DNA of 64,000 nucleotides, taken from Porphyridium purpureum. Its lineage: Eukaryota; Rhodophyta; Bangiophyceae; Porphyridiales; Porphyridiaceae. Location: the NCBI GenBank assembly GCA_008690995.1, contig VRMN01000004.1, forward strand, positions 496,001 to 560,000, in the 5' to 3' direction. Position 1 is the first letter of the stretch, and the number at the start of each line of letters is the position of its first letter. This document shows positions 30,938-40,884 of the stretch, in pieces. The notes below the pieces were generated by a model. That model was not told the origin of the DNA, did no database searches, and saw nothing but the letters and a program-made list of their open reading frames with translations. The position numbers and the translations under genes are program-made.

Positions 30938-31056
30938 AAGTGCGTCTCAAACAAATAGGACACTGCAAAATTTGTCCATTTTCATAGTAAATTATGAAAG
31001 TTTACTATGAAGACGTGTCTTCGAGGGGGAAACAGGATGCTCAAACAAATAGGACA
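30938..31056 (+). repeat. Left terminal inverted repeat with two internal direct repeats
   Basis: Outer direct repeat 30947-30962, inner 31041-31056. Between them an 11-bp palindromic arm pair, TTCATAGTAAA (30981-30991) and TTTACTATGAA (31001-31011), can form a hairpin. Confidence 0.95.
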
Positions 31057-32159
31057 TTTGACAAAGAGAGACTATATGGAGCTCTAGAGATTAGAAGTTC
31101 TGAGCGTTCGCGCCCTCTATGTTCACGCAGCGGTGTAGACGTGCATTCCACCCCCGTCAGAAGGCTCCGAACCTCTGCGTTCGTGATCGACGCCCAGACT
31201 TCTATGATTTCAGCCTCCAGCTCCGAGAGAGACTCATACTGCCTGTTTCCTGCGTAAATTCGGCGCGACATAATGCTCCACATGTTCTCCACCGGATTCA
31301 GGTCTGGCGAGTACGCTGGCCAATCCATTACATGCCATCCTTCGCGCGCGAAGAAGGACTTTGTATTCCGCGCCGCATGAGCAGGGGCATTGTCCTGCAT
31401 GAATGTCCATCCTTCTGGATGGGTTTCACTGAAGATGGTCGCCACTCGAGAGGACTCCAGCATGGCCACATAGTTTTCTGAAGTGATCCTTGCTGGGGTC
31501 TTCAGGAGCGCCATCTTCCCAGCGGAAGAAATTGCCATCCAAAACATCACACTTCCGCCGCCCGTATGACGGCGGACTCGATCCGGGAGCTCTCCTGTCC
31601 GGACCCACTGACCAGAATACCCATCAGGGCCATCTAAATTGAACTTCTTTTCGTCCGTAAAGATGACTTTTCTATGCTCTTCAATTTTATTCAGATTTTG
31701 CATGGCAAATGCCACGCGACGCAGCCGATTCTCACGGGAAAGAGGCTGCCTGACGATGGCACGCCGAAAGGAGATATCATCGGCAATATTGCGCCTCACT
31801 GTCTCACGGCTTACCGGCTTCCTTTGGGACCTGCCAGTATTGACCTGAATTGTGAGAGCCTTTAGAGGGCTCCTAGGAGCCGCTCTAAGTTTATTAAAAA
31901 CACGCGTTTGAGCGGGTCCTGTGAATTTACGGGCATTCTGATTGCCGACGTAGCCTGGGGTCGCGTCGGGCTGGTCCAGAAAGCGTTTTACGGCATTTCT
32001 GGACCGATCCGCGCGTGTGGCTATATCGGACAATTTCAGCCCCTCCGCGCGCCATCCCCAGATGGCACGCTTCTCTGCCTCGGTCAACGCACCCGCGCGC
32101 CCCATTTCCCGCCCGAAATCGCCCTCTTCTTGTCGACTGGCCGCCGCCGGGCGCGCCAA
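31041..32159 (-). CDS. Tc1-family transposase (DD34E)
   Basis: 372 residues, uninterrupted; a second Met (MGRAGALTEAEKRA, 32105) may be the true start. N-terminal helix-turn-helix: LTEAEKRAIWGWRAEGLKLSDIA...DRSRNAVKRFL, followed by a second HTH-like segment. The RNase-H-like catalytic core has VIFTDEKKFNLDG (first Asp), TFMQDNAPAHAA (second Asp) and WPAYSPDLNPVENMW (Glu), with 34 residues between second Asp and Glu, i.e. DD34E, the Tc1 signature. GGGSVMFWMAISSAGKM is the usual glycine-rich block. The gene exactly fills the space between the inner direct repeats, and its stop codon is read from the inner repeat. It encodes the cut-and-paste enzyme for this element. Confidence 0.96.
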   Translation of the reverse strand: MARPAAASRQEEGDFGREMGRAGALTEAEKRAIWGWRAEGLKLSDIATRADRSRNAVKRFLDQPDATPGYVGNQNARKFTGPAQTRVFNKLRAAPRSPLKALTIQVNTGRSQRKPVSRETVRRNIADDISFRRAIVRQPLSRENRLRRVAFAMQNLNKIEEHRKVIFTDEKKFNLDGPDGYSGQWVRTGELPDRVRRHTGGGSVMFWMAISSAGKMALLKTPARITSENYVAMLESSRVATIFSETHPEGWTFMQDNAPAHAARNTKSFFAREGWHVMDWPAYSPDLNPVENMWSIMSRRIYAGNRQYESLSELEAEIIEVWASITNAEVRSLLTGVECTSTPLREHRGRERSELLISRAPYSLSLSNVLFV

Positions 32160-32167
32160 AACGCTTG

Positions 32168-32286
32168 TGTCCTATTTGTTTGAGCATCCTGTTTCCCCCT
32201 CCGAAACACGTCTTCATAGTAAAATTTCATAATTTACTATGAAAATAGACAAATTTTGCAGTGTCCTATTTGTTTGAGACGCACTT
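32168..32286 (-). repeat. Right terminal inverted repeat with two internal direct repeats
   Basis: Mirror of the left end: inner direct repeat 32168-32183, outer 32262-32277, and the palindromic arms TTCATAGTAAA (32213-32223) and TTTACTATGAA (32233-32243). Confidence 0.95.
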
Positions 32287-32528
32287 TATTAGGCACTGTA
32301 CTCGGGGCTTTTCCTTTTGTAGCCGTGTTACCGGCTGTCTTGGATCGCGGCGGAAAGGTTTGGCTGTGCTCAGGCGCGAACACGCAGGCATGGCCTCGTA
32401 CAATGAAGTGCGACCAAAACGGATCGAGGACACTGCGTCGAAGCGATATACCCCGTAATTCGGCAGTTCAGTGCAAGCGCAGAAGGGCGGGTCCTGCGCA
32501 GCTCGTAAGGAGTTCCATTTTGAAGCCA

Positions 32529-33330
32529 TGAGACGCAATACTGGCCTTTTGGGCGAGGAGAAAGAACGCATTCAGAGTATTCGGGAGTCAGACAACGGCG
32601 TCGAACCCATTGCTACCAAAGTTGAGCGCTCTAAGAACGTGATTTCCCGCTAATTGTCTGCTCCAAACATCTTCTGGCAGAATCATGCCAATGTCAACGC
32701 TCTAAAGCAGACAAAAGCGGTCAAAGCGAAGATCTACAACATCGCCAAGCTTCCGTCCATTCACCGGTCTCGTCAGATTCGAGCAGCTCTGCGAATTCGT
32801 GGAGCTAAAGCAGTCCAAAGTTTGACGACAATCAGGAAGGCAATGAGTGTCACGCATGCATACCGCAAAGTCCAGCTTGTCCGCCACTGACACTCAACCG
32901 CAAGCTCAAGAGGCTGGCCTGGGCCAGACAGTTTCAGTTGGAACAGACAAATTCGGCCCCCATTGTGTTTTCTGACGAGAAGAAGTTCAACCTTGACAAG
33001 CCAGATGATTTCCACAAGACGTGGCTTGAGCGTGCGGCGGACGCTCCGGACGTTTAGTTGCGACATTTCGGCGGCGGTGGATGCATGCTCTGGGGCGCAA
33101 TTTCTATGAGAGGAAAGATTCACCTTCATTTTATTGAGGGGACATTTACGGCTGCAAAATATGTCTCCATGCTTCGAGATGACAATGTGCTGGACCGCTG
33201 CTATCAGCTGGTGAGCCCGAACATGATTTTTCAGCAGGATAACGCGCCATTGCGCACAAGTCGCCCGGTTAAGAATTTCAGGATTGATCAGAGTATCGAG
33301 CTTCTATGTTATTCGTTCGACCCCAGTCAC
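32529..33330 (+). pseudogene. Decayed Tc1-like transposase (family B)
   Basis: Two frames together show a recognisable but broken Tc1 transposase. N-terminal HTH: LLGEEKERIQSIRESDNGVE...ATKVERSKNVISR, followed by a stop and then KAKIYNIAKLPSIHRSRQIR. After a frame change near 32,875 come LKRLAWARQF, PIVFSDEKKFNLDKPDDFH (first Asp), an in-frame stop at 33056-33058, then GGGGCMLWGAISMRGKI and MIFQQDNAPLRTSR (second Asp). The Glu region (IELLCYSFDPSHLE) is degraded. It is related to, but distinct from, the intact element beside it. No terminal repeats identified. The similarity stops abruptly near 33,330. Confidence 0.85.
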
Positions 33331-33388
33331 CTAGAACGGTTCGGTAAACCCGAAACCGTTAAACCGGTAGACCGTTTAACCGTCTCTA

Positions 33389-33498
33389 GAAGCTTCTAGA
33401 CGTTCCAGAACCTTCTAGACGCGCGCAGAAATGCCAATGATTTGCATTGTCATTTCTCTTGGCGCCTTGCTGTCCCTGGCGGAAGTAAGGGTATAAAA
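33389..33498 (+). promoter_or_regulatory. Heat-shock-element array plus TATA box
   Basis: GAAgcTTC (33389-33396) and a perfect three-unit heat-shock element TTCcaGAAccTTC (33403-33415) lie about 77 bp upstream of a TATAAAA (33492-33498). The nGAAn inverted-unit pattern is the binding site of eukaryotic HSF. No gene I recognise follows. It may be the promoter of a lost gene or a solitary terminal repeat (LTR) of a retroelement; no second copy or internal region is seen here. Confidence 0.6.
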
Positions 33499-35486
33499 AG
33501 GCGACGCGCCTGCCCGGACTAGCCGGTCAGGTCTTGCTCGGAGAGAGAAGAGGTAAGAAGGAAGAGTGAAGAGACCGACAGTAAAAGCACTCAGATACAC
33601 AGCTGATAACACTGGGTGAAATTGTGACGGGCGACTGTATATGATGGGTTTGCATCCGTTGCAAAGATGCGGGTCAGCGGGGGTAATCTGTGGTATTTCC
33701 GCGGGCTCCAGCCATGACGCGTCGGAACGTTGAGTCGTAGCGGCCACTCGAGGCGCCAGCAGTTCCCGGCGCTGCGGACAACCGTAGTGTAAATAGGCGT
33801 GGAATGGATGTTGCCGAGCAATGGTTTGTTGGCTTCTGGTCACGGCTACGATTGAGATTCTTGTCTTCAGTCCAAAAGAGGGAAATGTTTGCGTTCCTGA
33901 TTTTGTTGTTTACTTACACTGCCCTCTTGGTTACCAGTATAATCTTACCTGAGGTGCAAGTTTGACAAGAGCAAAGGCTTATGGTATTGTGGGTGTCACC
34001 TACAGCAGGCATGACGTTCTAGATCTATTCGGGAAGGAGTGGCTGTTGTTTGTTCGCAGATAGGCTGGGTGATAAAGAATTTGTTTCGCAAAGAATGCCG
34101 GTAAGCTTGCACAGAGCAGGAGCAGCCGTGGAACATCAGGCTCTTAATACGAAACATTTATTTACTTCCGAACATGTTAGAATTCCGTCACATCTCAGGT
34201 TTACAAGGGTGCATGACTGCGTCACACGATTCTGGAGCTCGAAGGTGCCATCACACTGGCTTGGGAGACTTTGGACCAGCTTGTACTGATAAATTTGTGT
34301 GGCGAATGGCGTCGGGTTCCTTTTAATGTAGACTTTCAGTTATGGCGGCTCAAGCAGCGGCGCTTCTTGTACTTATAGATTCAGACTACGGCGCAGTTGT
34401 ATGTTTGGAAAGTCTTCGGGCATGGTACGTTGGGAACAGCTGGAAAGGAAGTCAGCGTGGAGTACTGCGGGACTGCTGTCGTTCTGTCCATCCAAATTCG
34501 ACTTGGAAATAGCCTCATCCTCTCTCAAACCCAACATAGGCACACTTTCTCAACCTCTCTAATTCTAAACACTTTTGCTGGATATCTAGAACTACTGGCA
34601 AGTTGATGCTTCTTTACCAGCCCAGTGCGATAAAGGATAAACTAACATGTGTGGTGCCCGAAATCTTGTGCAAGCATGTACAAAGTCCTTCTTTTAAGGT
34701 CGTGGTCGCGTCTTCTTTACATCTTGCCCACTCCACCGCAAGCGACCTCAACGCATATTTTAGGTCTAGGATTCAATAGTAAGTTTATTCACGGTTTGTG
34801 AGCGTACACGCCGAATGGTATATCAGATTGAACAAGAACTTTAGACTCGTGCGCGATTGGAAACCGCCACTAATTCTGATTCTCTGTGGCTGAAAGATGG
34901 CCAACAATATGCGATGTTCCAATTCATTTCAATCCCTTGCCAAGACAACCGCTCACTTAACCTTTCTCCATTTTCTCCATTTTCATAATAAAATGGATCA
35001 TTCTGTCACGATAGTGCGAAAGGAAGGACTAACACTTATCTGCTTGAGGTTTCAGCTTTAGTTGAAGCTACCCGCAGGCATGGTTCTATACAAGCACTGA
35101 TCTGCCGTCGTTCACATTGTCTGTGGCCGTTCCCCGCGTGCGAAAATATAGCAATGTTGATGGTCTTCTGGCGAGCAGCAGGCCCAATCCGAACTGAAAA
35201 GGTTTCCCTGCGAAAGCGAGAAATGGCGAGCAAGAAACAAGATTATTCCGCTTTTAATACCGCTCCGATGGACCAGTCTGGCACGGTTTGGCCACACAAT
35301 CTGACGGAGAGGCGAATGCAGACCACAAATTGGTCGCCTTCAAGTCATGCATGGTGGCCGTGATTAAGTTCAGTGCTGTCGTTCTGATCATTCATCCCGT
35401 AGTTGGATCAGACCACCAAATGTTCGGCGTACTTTGTCTTGCCGTATCGCACGACATCGCGCAGCTCTTTACGAGCCTTCCCCCTG
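33499..35486. other. Intergenic region, no gene recognised
   Basis: About 2 kb downstream of the heat-shock-type promoter. Only short unrecognised frames; base composition is more AT-rich than in the genes. May hold unrecognised repeats. Confidence 0.5.
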
Positions 35487-37571
35487 TCACCTTCTTGGGG
35501 CCACGGTTGCGCGCGGAGACCGACCAGAGGCCTTCATGCGATTCAAAAGCCTCGCCATGCCAGGCGACTTTGCTATTGGGCGCGGCGAGGACCGTTCCGT
35601 CGCCAATCTTGTGCCATTCGCACGTGGACTTGCAGCTGGGCCTTCCGTTGCACCTTCATTATCCTGAGTACTCGTAGATCGGGATGCACTCCGACTTTCA
35701 TCTTCGTCTTCGTCAGTGTTGGAATTCAATTCCAATGAGTCACCCTCATTTTCTTGCTCAGAGCTGGAATCGCTTCGATCCGCATCCACATTGCCGTCAT
35801 CCATATCGGAATCCGAACCGTCAGAAGAGTCCGTGGCCCCACCCCTGCGCTCGCGCTGCTTCGTCTTTGCACCTGAACGCGCGTCTGAGTCTGAAGCGAG
35901 CGGGGTGACCTTGATCTTCTGCAATTTGCACACGAAAAAGCCGTCCATATTGTGCACGTGCGGGTAGTAGCGCATGGAGTGCTGGAGGCTTGGGTGAAAG
36001 CGGAACTGCCGAAAACGAGTGAAACCTGGTATGCCGAACGGCAATCCAGTGGTGACCACGCGCACGTCCCTGCGCTTTTGTAGAATATGGTCCACAACGG
36101 CTTCGTTCTCCTCGACCAACACGCTGCATGTAGAGTAGACCACCACACCGCCCGCCTTGGCGCCTGCGTCGACGGCGTCTATTGCTGCATTCAGCAATTC
36201 CTTTTGCAGCTTCGCAGTTGCAGCCACGTCTTCGTCGGTGCGAGAGAGCTTGACGCTCGGGTCGTGGCAAATCACGCCAGTGCCTGAGCACGGTGCGTCC
36301 AGGAGCACGCGGTCAAAATGGCTCATCAGTTTTGGGATTTCGCGACCATCGTAATGAATCACCACCTCATTACTCACCCCCATGCGGTGCAAATTGCCGA
36401 CTACGGCTTTGAGTCGCTCTCGCTTGAAGTCATTGGCCACAAGCACGCCAGTGTTTTTCATCATGGCCGCCAAGTAGGTCGTCTTTCCACCTGGAGCGCA
36501 AGCCATGTCAAGAATTTTCTCGTGCTCCTGAGCACCCAGTGCTATACATGGTAGGAACGAAGATGCCGACTGGATCATGTAATGACCAGCAAGATACTCA
36601 GGCGTTGCACCCACAGGTACTTGAGACTCGAACACCACGAGCCCAACTTTGGTCCACTCGCCCACGGGCTGTACGTTCATACCTCGCGCAATGAGTGCCT
36701 GCGCCAGCTCGCGCCGGCGGCATTTGAGCGTATTGGTACGAATGGTGAGAGGCCGTGGGGCCTCATTGGCGTCCAACAGCTCAAGCACTTCACCCGCGGG
36801 GAACAACTCCATCAATTTGTCCATGAGAGAAGGCAAGTAGCCGTAGCATTCACAAAGGTCATCCCTCAGCTGTGAGACATACTCTTGCCGTGATGTTTCT
36901 GCCGCACGCAGCCGCCTGAAATCAGAGAGCACTGCCAGTACCGATTTGATCCGCGACAACAGCTCTTGCCGGGACTCGGGGACAGTGATGGCTCCGTCTG
37001 CATCAGCTGCAAATACTCCGTGCTCACCTGACCTTTCGACAGTTCCTGGAGCATGAGGAACGCCACCACGCGGTACCGCATTGGAAGGCAAGCGAAATTG
37101 CTTCTGTGCCAACCGGGTGGTCATCTCGAGCTCGGCGTGCGCAGCTGTGGCAGTATCCGCTACGTGCCGCTCGATTCGTGCAGCACGCACTTCGATATCA
37201 TCATTGCTCTCCGCGTCGCTCGCGTCATCCGACCCTTCCGAACTTGTGCTCGAAGACGAGCGCGACGCCTGAGACGGACTTCCGCCACTAGAAGCCGACA
37301 CCTCGCCGTCGCCGCTGCCGTCGTCACGATCCTCATCCTTGTCCTCATCCGAATCAGTGCCAGCACGGGCGCGTTTCTTGAGACGCAGCCAGTCTCGATT
37401 GTCGTCCCGGATCCCTGCTTTTGAGCTTGGCTGGTCGCCCACTTTCGCCGCCGAGTTTTTCGCCTTCTCGCGGTGCAGTGCCTTTCTCTCGAGAATCCGG
37501 GCGGACTCGCCGATCCCCGTGCCCTTCTGCTTCTCGCGCTTGGCGCGCTTGGCCCGATTCGTGCCCCCCAT
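35487..37571 (-). CDS. NOP2: NOP2-type rRNA (cytosine-5) methyltransferase
   Basis: 694 residues from MGGTNRAKRAKREKQK; a frame Met at 37631 is further upstream. The Lys/Arg-rich N terminus and an acidic Ser/Asp/Glu region (about 60-130) fit a nucleolar protein. The core is a NOL1/NOP2/Sun methyltransferase: TIRTNTLKCRRRELAQALI, YMIQSASSFLPCIAL, the SAM loop DMACAPGGKTTYLAAMM, motif IV DAPCSGTGVICHDPSVK and motif VI VVYSTCSVLVEENEAVV with both functional cysteines. HNMDGFFVCKLQKI closes the domain. NOP2 makes m5C in the large-subunit rRNA and is needed for 60S assembly. The C terminus is a second acidic low-complexity tail. Confidence 0.95.
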   Translation of the reverse strand: MGGTNRAKRAKREKQKGTGIGESARILERKALHREKAKNSAAKVGDQPSSKAGIRDDNRDWLRLKKRARAGTDSDEDKDEDRDDGSGDGEVSASSGGSPSQASRSSSSTSSEGSDDASDAESNDDIEVRAARIERHVADTATAAHAELEMTTRLAQKQFRLPSNAVPRGGVPHAPGTVERSGEHGVFAADADGAITVPESRQELLSRIKSVLAVLSDFRRLRAAETSRQEYVSQLRDDLCECYGYLPSLMDKLMELFPAGEVLELLDANEAPRPLTIRTNTLKCRRRELAQALIARGMNVQPVGEWTKVGLVVFESQVPVGATPEYLAGHYMIQSASSFLPCIALGAQEHEKILDMACAPGGKTTYLAAMMKNTGVLVANDFKRERLKAVVGNLHRMGVSNEVVIHYDGREIPKLMSHFDRVLLDAPCSGTGVICHDPSVKLSRTDEDVAATAKLQKELLNAAIDAVDAGAKAGGVVVYSTCSVLVEENEAVVDHILQKRRDVRVVTTGLPFGIPGFTRFRQFRFHPSLQHSMRYYPHVHNMDGFFVCKLQKIKVTPLASDSDARSGAKTKQRERRGGATDSSDGSDSDMDDGNVDADRSDSSSEQENEGDSLELNSNTDEDEDESRSASRSTSTQDNEGATEGPAASPRANGTRLATERSSPRPIAKSPGMARLLNRMKASGRSPRATVAPRR

Positions 37572-37727
37572 TATGTCCGTTGGCTCTGTGAAACTCACCT
37601 TCCGTATCCACGTACCAACCTCGACGACCACCTGGCGTGCGCTGCTACGCGCCCGTCACGCACGACCGTCGCGGTCGGCCGCATAGACCGTTTAGCCATG
37701 AAGCCAAAACGGTTTATCATCGCGGCT

Positions 37728-37746
37728 TAGCGGCTTCAAGCCGCTA
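37728..37746. repeat. Perfect inverted repeat overlapping the FANCJ-like stop codon
   Basis: TAGCGGCTT-C-AAGCCGCTA, a 19-bp palindrome whose right end is the stop codon of the helicase gene (minus strand). Could fold in the 3' end of that mRNA or be a binding site in the NOP2 upstream region. Confidence 0.8.
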
Positions 37747-40435
37747 GGGTAGCGCGCTGGCCGTGAGCTCGTGGTCTTGGTCGCTGTGTGTGCGATGAGC
37801 GCTGAAGAAGACGTCCAGAGCCTGGCACGCCGAGCGAACAGACACGCTTCGAGAGCACCCAGCGCCGCCATGTCCTCCGGCTATCCACGTGCTGAGGCTC
37901 GCTGTCTTGCTGGCGACGCGCGAGTCCAGAAAAAGCACGGCGCCGTAGTCTTCGCGATGGCGGATGCAACGCCCCACGGCCTGGTTCAGCGCGCGAAACG
38001 CCTGTGCCTCGTACCATTCGGCTCCACTCTGCAATTGGGTGACTGAGCATGCGTTAGACTCAAATGCGTTATCATGTTCACTGGCCCGTTGGCGCACTCG
38101 GTCATTGAACTCGCGCTTGAATTGCACTTGCATGTCGCGGAACGGTGCATACGGTATGCCCAGCGCAATCACCGCACGCGCTTGGTTGTCTCGAAAGTCA
38201 ATCCCTTCGCTCGATCGTCCACGGTACACTGCAAACAGCATGGCAGACGGTGGGGGTGGAACTCGGTGGCTCGCCACGCGTTTGCCAACGTCAGCTTCAC
38301 CTTCTCGCCCAGTTAATCGGCGGTACTCGAGCACTGCGTCACGTTTGCCATGGCTTGTCCGCGCACTTGAGTTATCCCCAACGTCTTCTTCTTCATTTTC
38401 TTCGTCAAACCGGGTCCTCTCCAGCGTGGCACTGCTACACTCTATAAATACGGCACCGCCTTTGGCACGCTCCATCTCGTCGAGAACGGCTGTGTCACGC
38501 CACCGCTCCACAAGTCGCGACATGAGATGGAAACTGGGGAAGAAAACCAGTGCGCCACCTGGAATGTAGCGCACAAGCTGAAGCAACGCGTGCCCGTAGC
38601 GGTCCTGCATCAGCAGATCCTGAGCTGCCTGATAGTTTAGTACCAGCGACTGCCCTTGCGAATGTCCCAGTGCTGCCGTGGCCGTCGTACCTACGACGGC
38701 GCTATACAGCTGCGTGCGCGTATCAATCACATGACGTAACTGCGCAGTGATGGGGAATGCGACACCAAGCTCTGACTTCAGCGATACCAATGGTGAGAGA
38801 GTCCCGGACGCCAGTATAGCACAACGCACACGATCAGCGACTTGTTTGAACACCAGCTTGGCATCAAAGCACCACAACTTGAGCTCCACATGGTGCTCGG
38901 CGCCCTCGTGACGACTCTCCAACACCATATCGTACGCATCCAGCGCGTCGTCGCTGCTCGTGCACAGACTCGCCGCAAAGATCATCTTCTCTACGGGGCG
39001 AAGCGAATGTACCGCCTTGCTCAGCGTTAAAAGTAGCTCTTCGTCCATGCTTGCCTGCGCATCGATATCGCACCCGCGCTTGTTGTTCACTCTTTTGTAA
39101 ACCGCCTGCTTCGTCGTATGCTTTTGCTTGACACCTTCTTCCAGCCATTTCTGAAGCGAACTCATGTCGGCCTTGACTTGCTTCGACACGGTTTCTGAAA
39201 GGCCCAGTTCATCCAGTGCGCGACGTAGTTCTTGACCACGGAGCCGGCGGATGTGTGTGTTTCCTGTGAGGCTCACTTTCCCAGCCATTGCATTTCGCTG
39301 CAGCCATGCACACATGCTCTTCAAAAATGAAACCATTCTGGAGATGCTTGTGACAATTTGTGCAGCCACCGAACGCTGCAGTGGAGATTCGATTTCTGAA
39401 TCTTCTTGCACTTGTCTAGATGCCGTTGCAGCTGCCACAGTCGCTTCCGCCATGGCAGCAGAGGCACGCACCTCGTCGTCTAAGATTCTAGAAGCGTCAA
39501 GAAACGCAGAGTTAAGACGCTGGACGATGCGCATAAGCTCGACCACGCTCTTGCAAAACGATGCGCTGTCACGACAGACCTCATCGACATTGTGCGCTTC
39601 GTCTACGATGAGCACGGCATGCGCAAGGTCGATGCGTGCCGCGGCGCACGTAAGCGGATCCAAAACATAGTTGTAAGGTAGCACGACGAGCTCGGCTGCA
39701 CCAGAGGCGACGCGCTCGAACGCCGCAAAGTACGCGCAGCTGCGGTGTTCACGGGCGACGCTTGCCATATCTTCTAGATCCCATTTCGCAAAACGACCTA
39801 GCGGTGGCTCGAACAGAGGGTCCAAGGCGAGCCGCTTGACACGCTTCGGTGCTGAAAAGTAGCAGTGCGACTTTTTCGATGGCGGTGCCAACACGGCATC
39901 GACACACGACTCGTCCACATTTCGCTGCCTCCGCACACGCTCATTAATGCACGCGCGACTGCGTGATGCCAGCACGGCCAGACGGGGCGAGTATGTGCTC
40001 AATTTCCTGAGCTCATGCACCACCTGCGTCACCTGGCTGTGCGTGCGTGTCGCGTAAATAATGAGCGGAACACGCGATGTCGTTTTTGATGCAAACTCTC
40101 CACCCGAGCCCTTATCTGCACCGTGAGTGCTTGAGTCGCCATCGGACTGCTCGCTTGTATGCTGTGCGCGAGATTCTAGTGCCTTACGAATGAATGGCCT
40201 CGTGTCTTGGAAATCGTCGTCACCTGACAGCTCGGCGCCGAGCATTGACAATGGCTTTGGTGATTGCGGCGGTAATATCGGTGGTACTGGAACGACAGGC
40301 TGCTGGTCTGAAGTGGTGCCTGTTTGAAGTCCTTTGGTACATGCGTCGGTACCTGTTCCGGCACATCTCGGGAGACCAGACCCAGCATTCTCGTCCCTCG
40401 GATCGTGCTCAATCCCAGGTTCGTCCTCGTCCTCA

Positions 40436-40474
<39 letters not shown>

Positions 40475-40752
40475 ACAAAATGCTCACGCCAGGCCAGTAC
40501 ACCGCCAAGAAGCGCGAGCGTCTTACCAGTTCCGGTCGGAGCCTCGAGCAGTGCGTGCTGCGCGCCGCTGAGCGCGGCGAGCAGGTTATTGAGCAGCGCG
40601 AGCTGAGGCGGGTATGGCGCATACGGTAGCTTGACGCACACACCGCGCACCATGCGCATATGCTGCTCCTGTGGCGGCGCCGGCGGCAGCTCACAGTCAC
40701 TCGCCTCATCATGCTCCGCTTCATCCGCCGATGCAGCTTCATGCGACGCCAT
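37744..40752 (-). CDS. XPD-superfamily Fe-S DNA helicase, FANCJ/BRIP1-like
   Basis: 1002 residues. Walker A APTGTGKTLALL (71-78 core); a pure Gln run of 12 residues (94-105) follows; ATRTHSQVTQVVHEL (motif Ia); four cysteines in SRSRACINE, NVDESCVDA, KSHCYFS and EHRSCAYF that should hold the 4Fe-4S cluster; VDEAHNVDEVCRDSASF (DEAH); YRGRSSEGIDFRDNQARAVIALGIPY (motif V); EWYEAQAFRALNQAVGRCIRHREDYGAVLFLD (motif VI). The last block and LLxxxLAWRE match FANCJ best; RTEL1 and DDX11 are the alternatives. It unwinds DNA 5'-3' in interstrand-crosslink repair and G-quadruplex processing. Long acidic Ser/Pro-rich insert (about 105-220). Head-to-tail with NOP2, 172 bp from stop to NOP2's ATG. Confidence 0.9.
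40435..40473. repeat. (CTG/CAG)n trinucleotide repeat coding for polyglutamine
   Basis: A CTG run ending in TTG, read on the minus strand as CAG, gives the Gln run of the FANCJ-like helicase directly after the Walker A region. Confidence 0.92.
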
Positions 40753-40884
40753 CTAAGGTCGCCATGCGTTATGCATCACTACCACTGCCGCCATCCGTGC
40801 GTTCAAACAATCCGTGAGCTTTTTTCTACAAATAAGGGATATTATATTATAATTTCTCACTTCAGGAGACAGTTCTCTAATACA

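Larger units (their letters stand above)
30938..32286 (-). mobile_element. Tc1/mariner DNA transposon, IR/DR type, apparently complete
   Basis: 1,349 bp bounded by TA on both sides (30936-30937 and 32287-32288), the Tc1/mariner target duplication. Terminal inverted repeats are 119 bp (30938-31056 and 32168-32286) with 5 mismatches by eye. Each repeat contains two direct copies of TCAAACAAATAGGACA, at its outer and inner edge, 94 bp apart on both sides. This is the IR/DR layout known from Sleeping Beauty-like Tc1 elements. Between the inner repeats lies one open transposase gene on the minus strand. Uninterrupted coding and near-identical ends suggest a young copy. Confidence 0.95.

Noticed and set aside
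33340-33850. Complete LTR retroelement around the heat-shock promoter
   Set aside because: No second terminal repeat, primer-binding site or recognisable gag/pol sequence was seen nearby; at most a solitary repeat.
34340-34610. Possible retroelement RNase H-like fragment (IDSDYGAVV)
   Set aside because: Only a few residues resemble the motif and nothing around it supports it.
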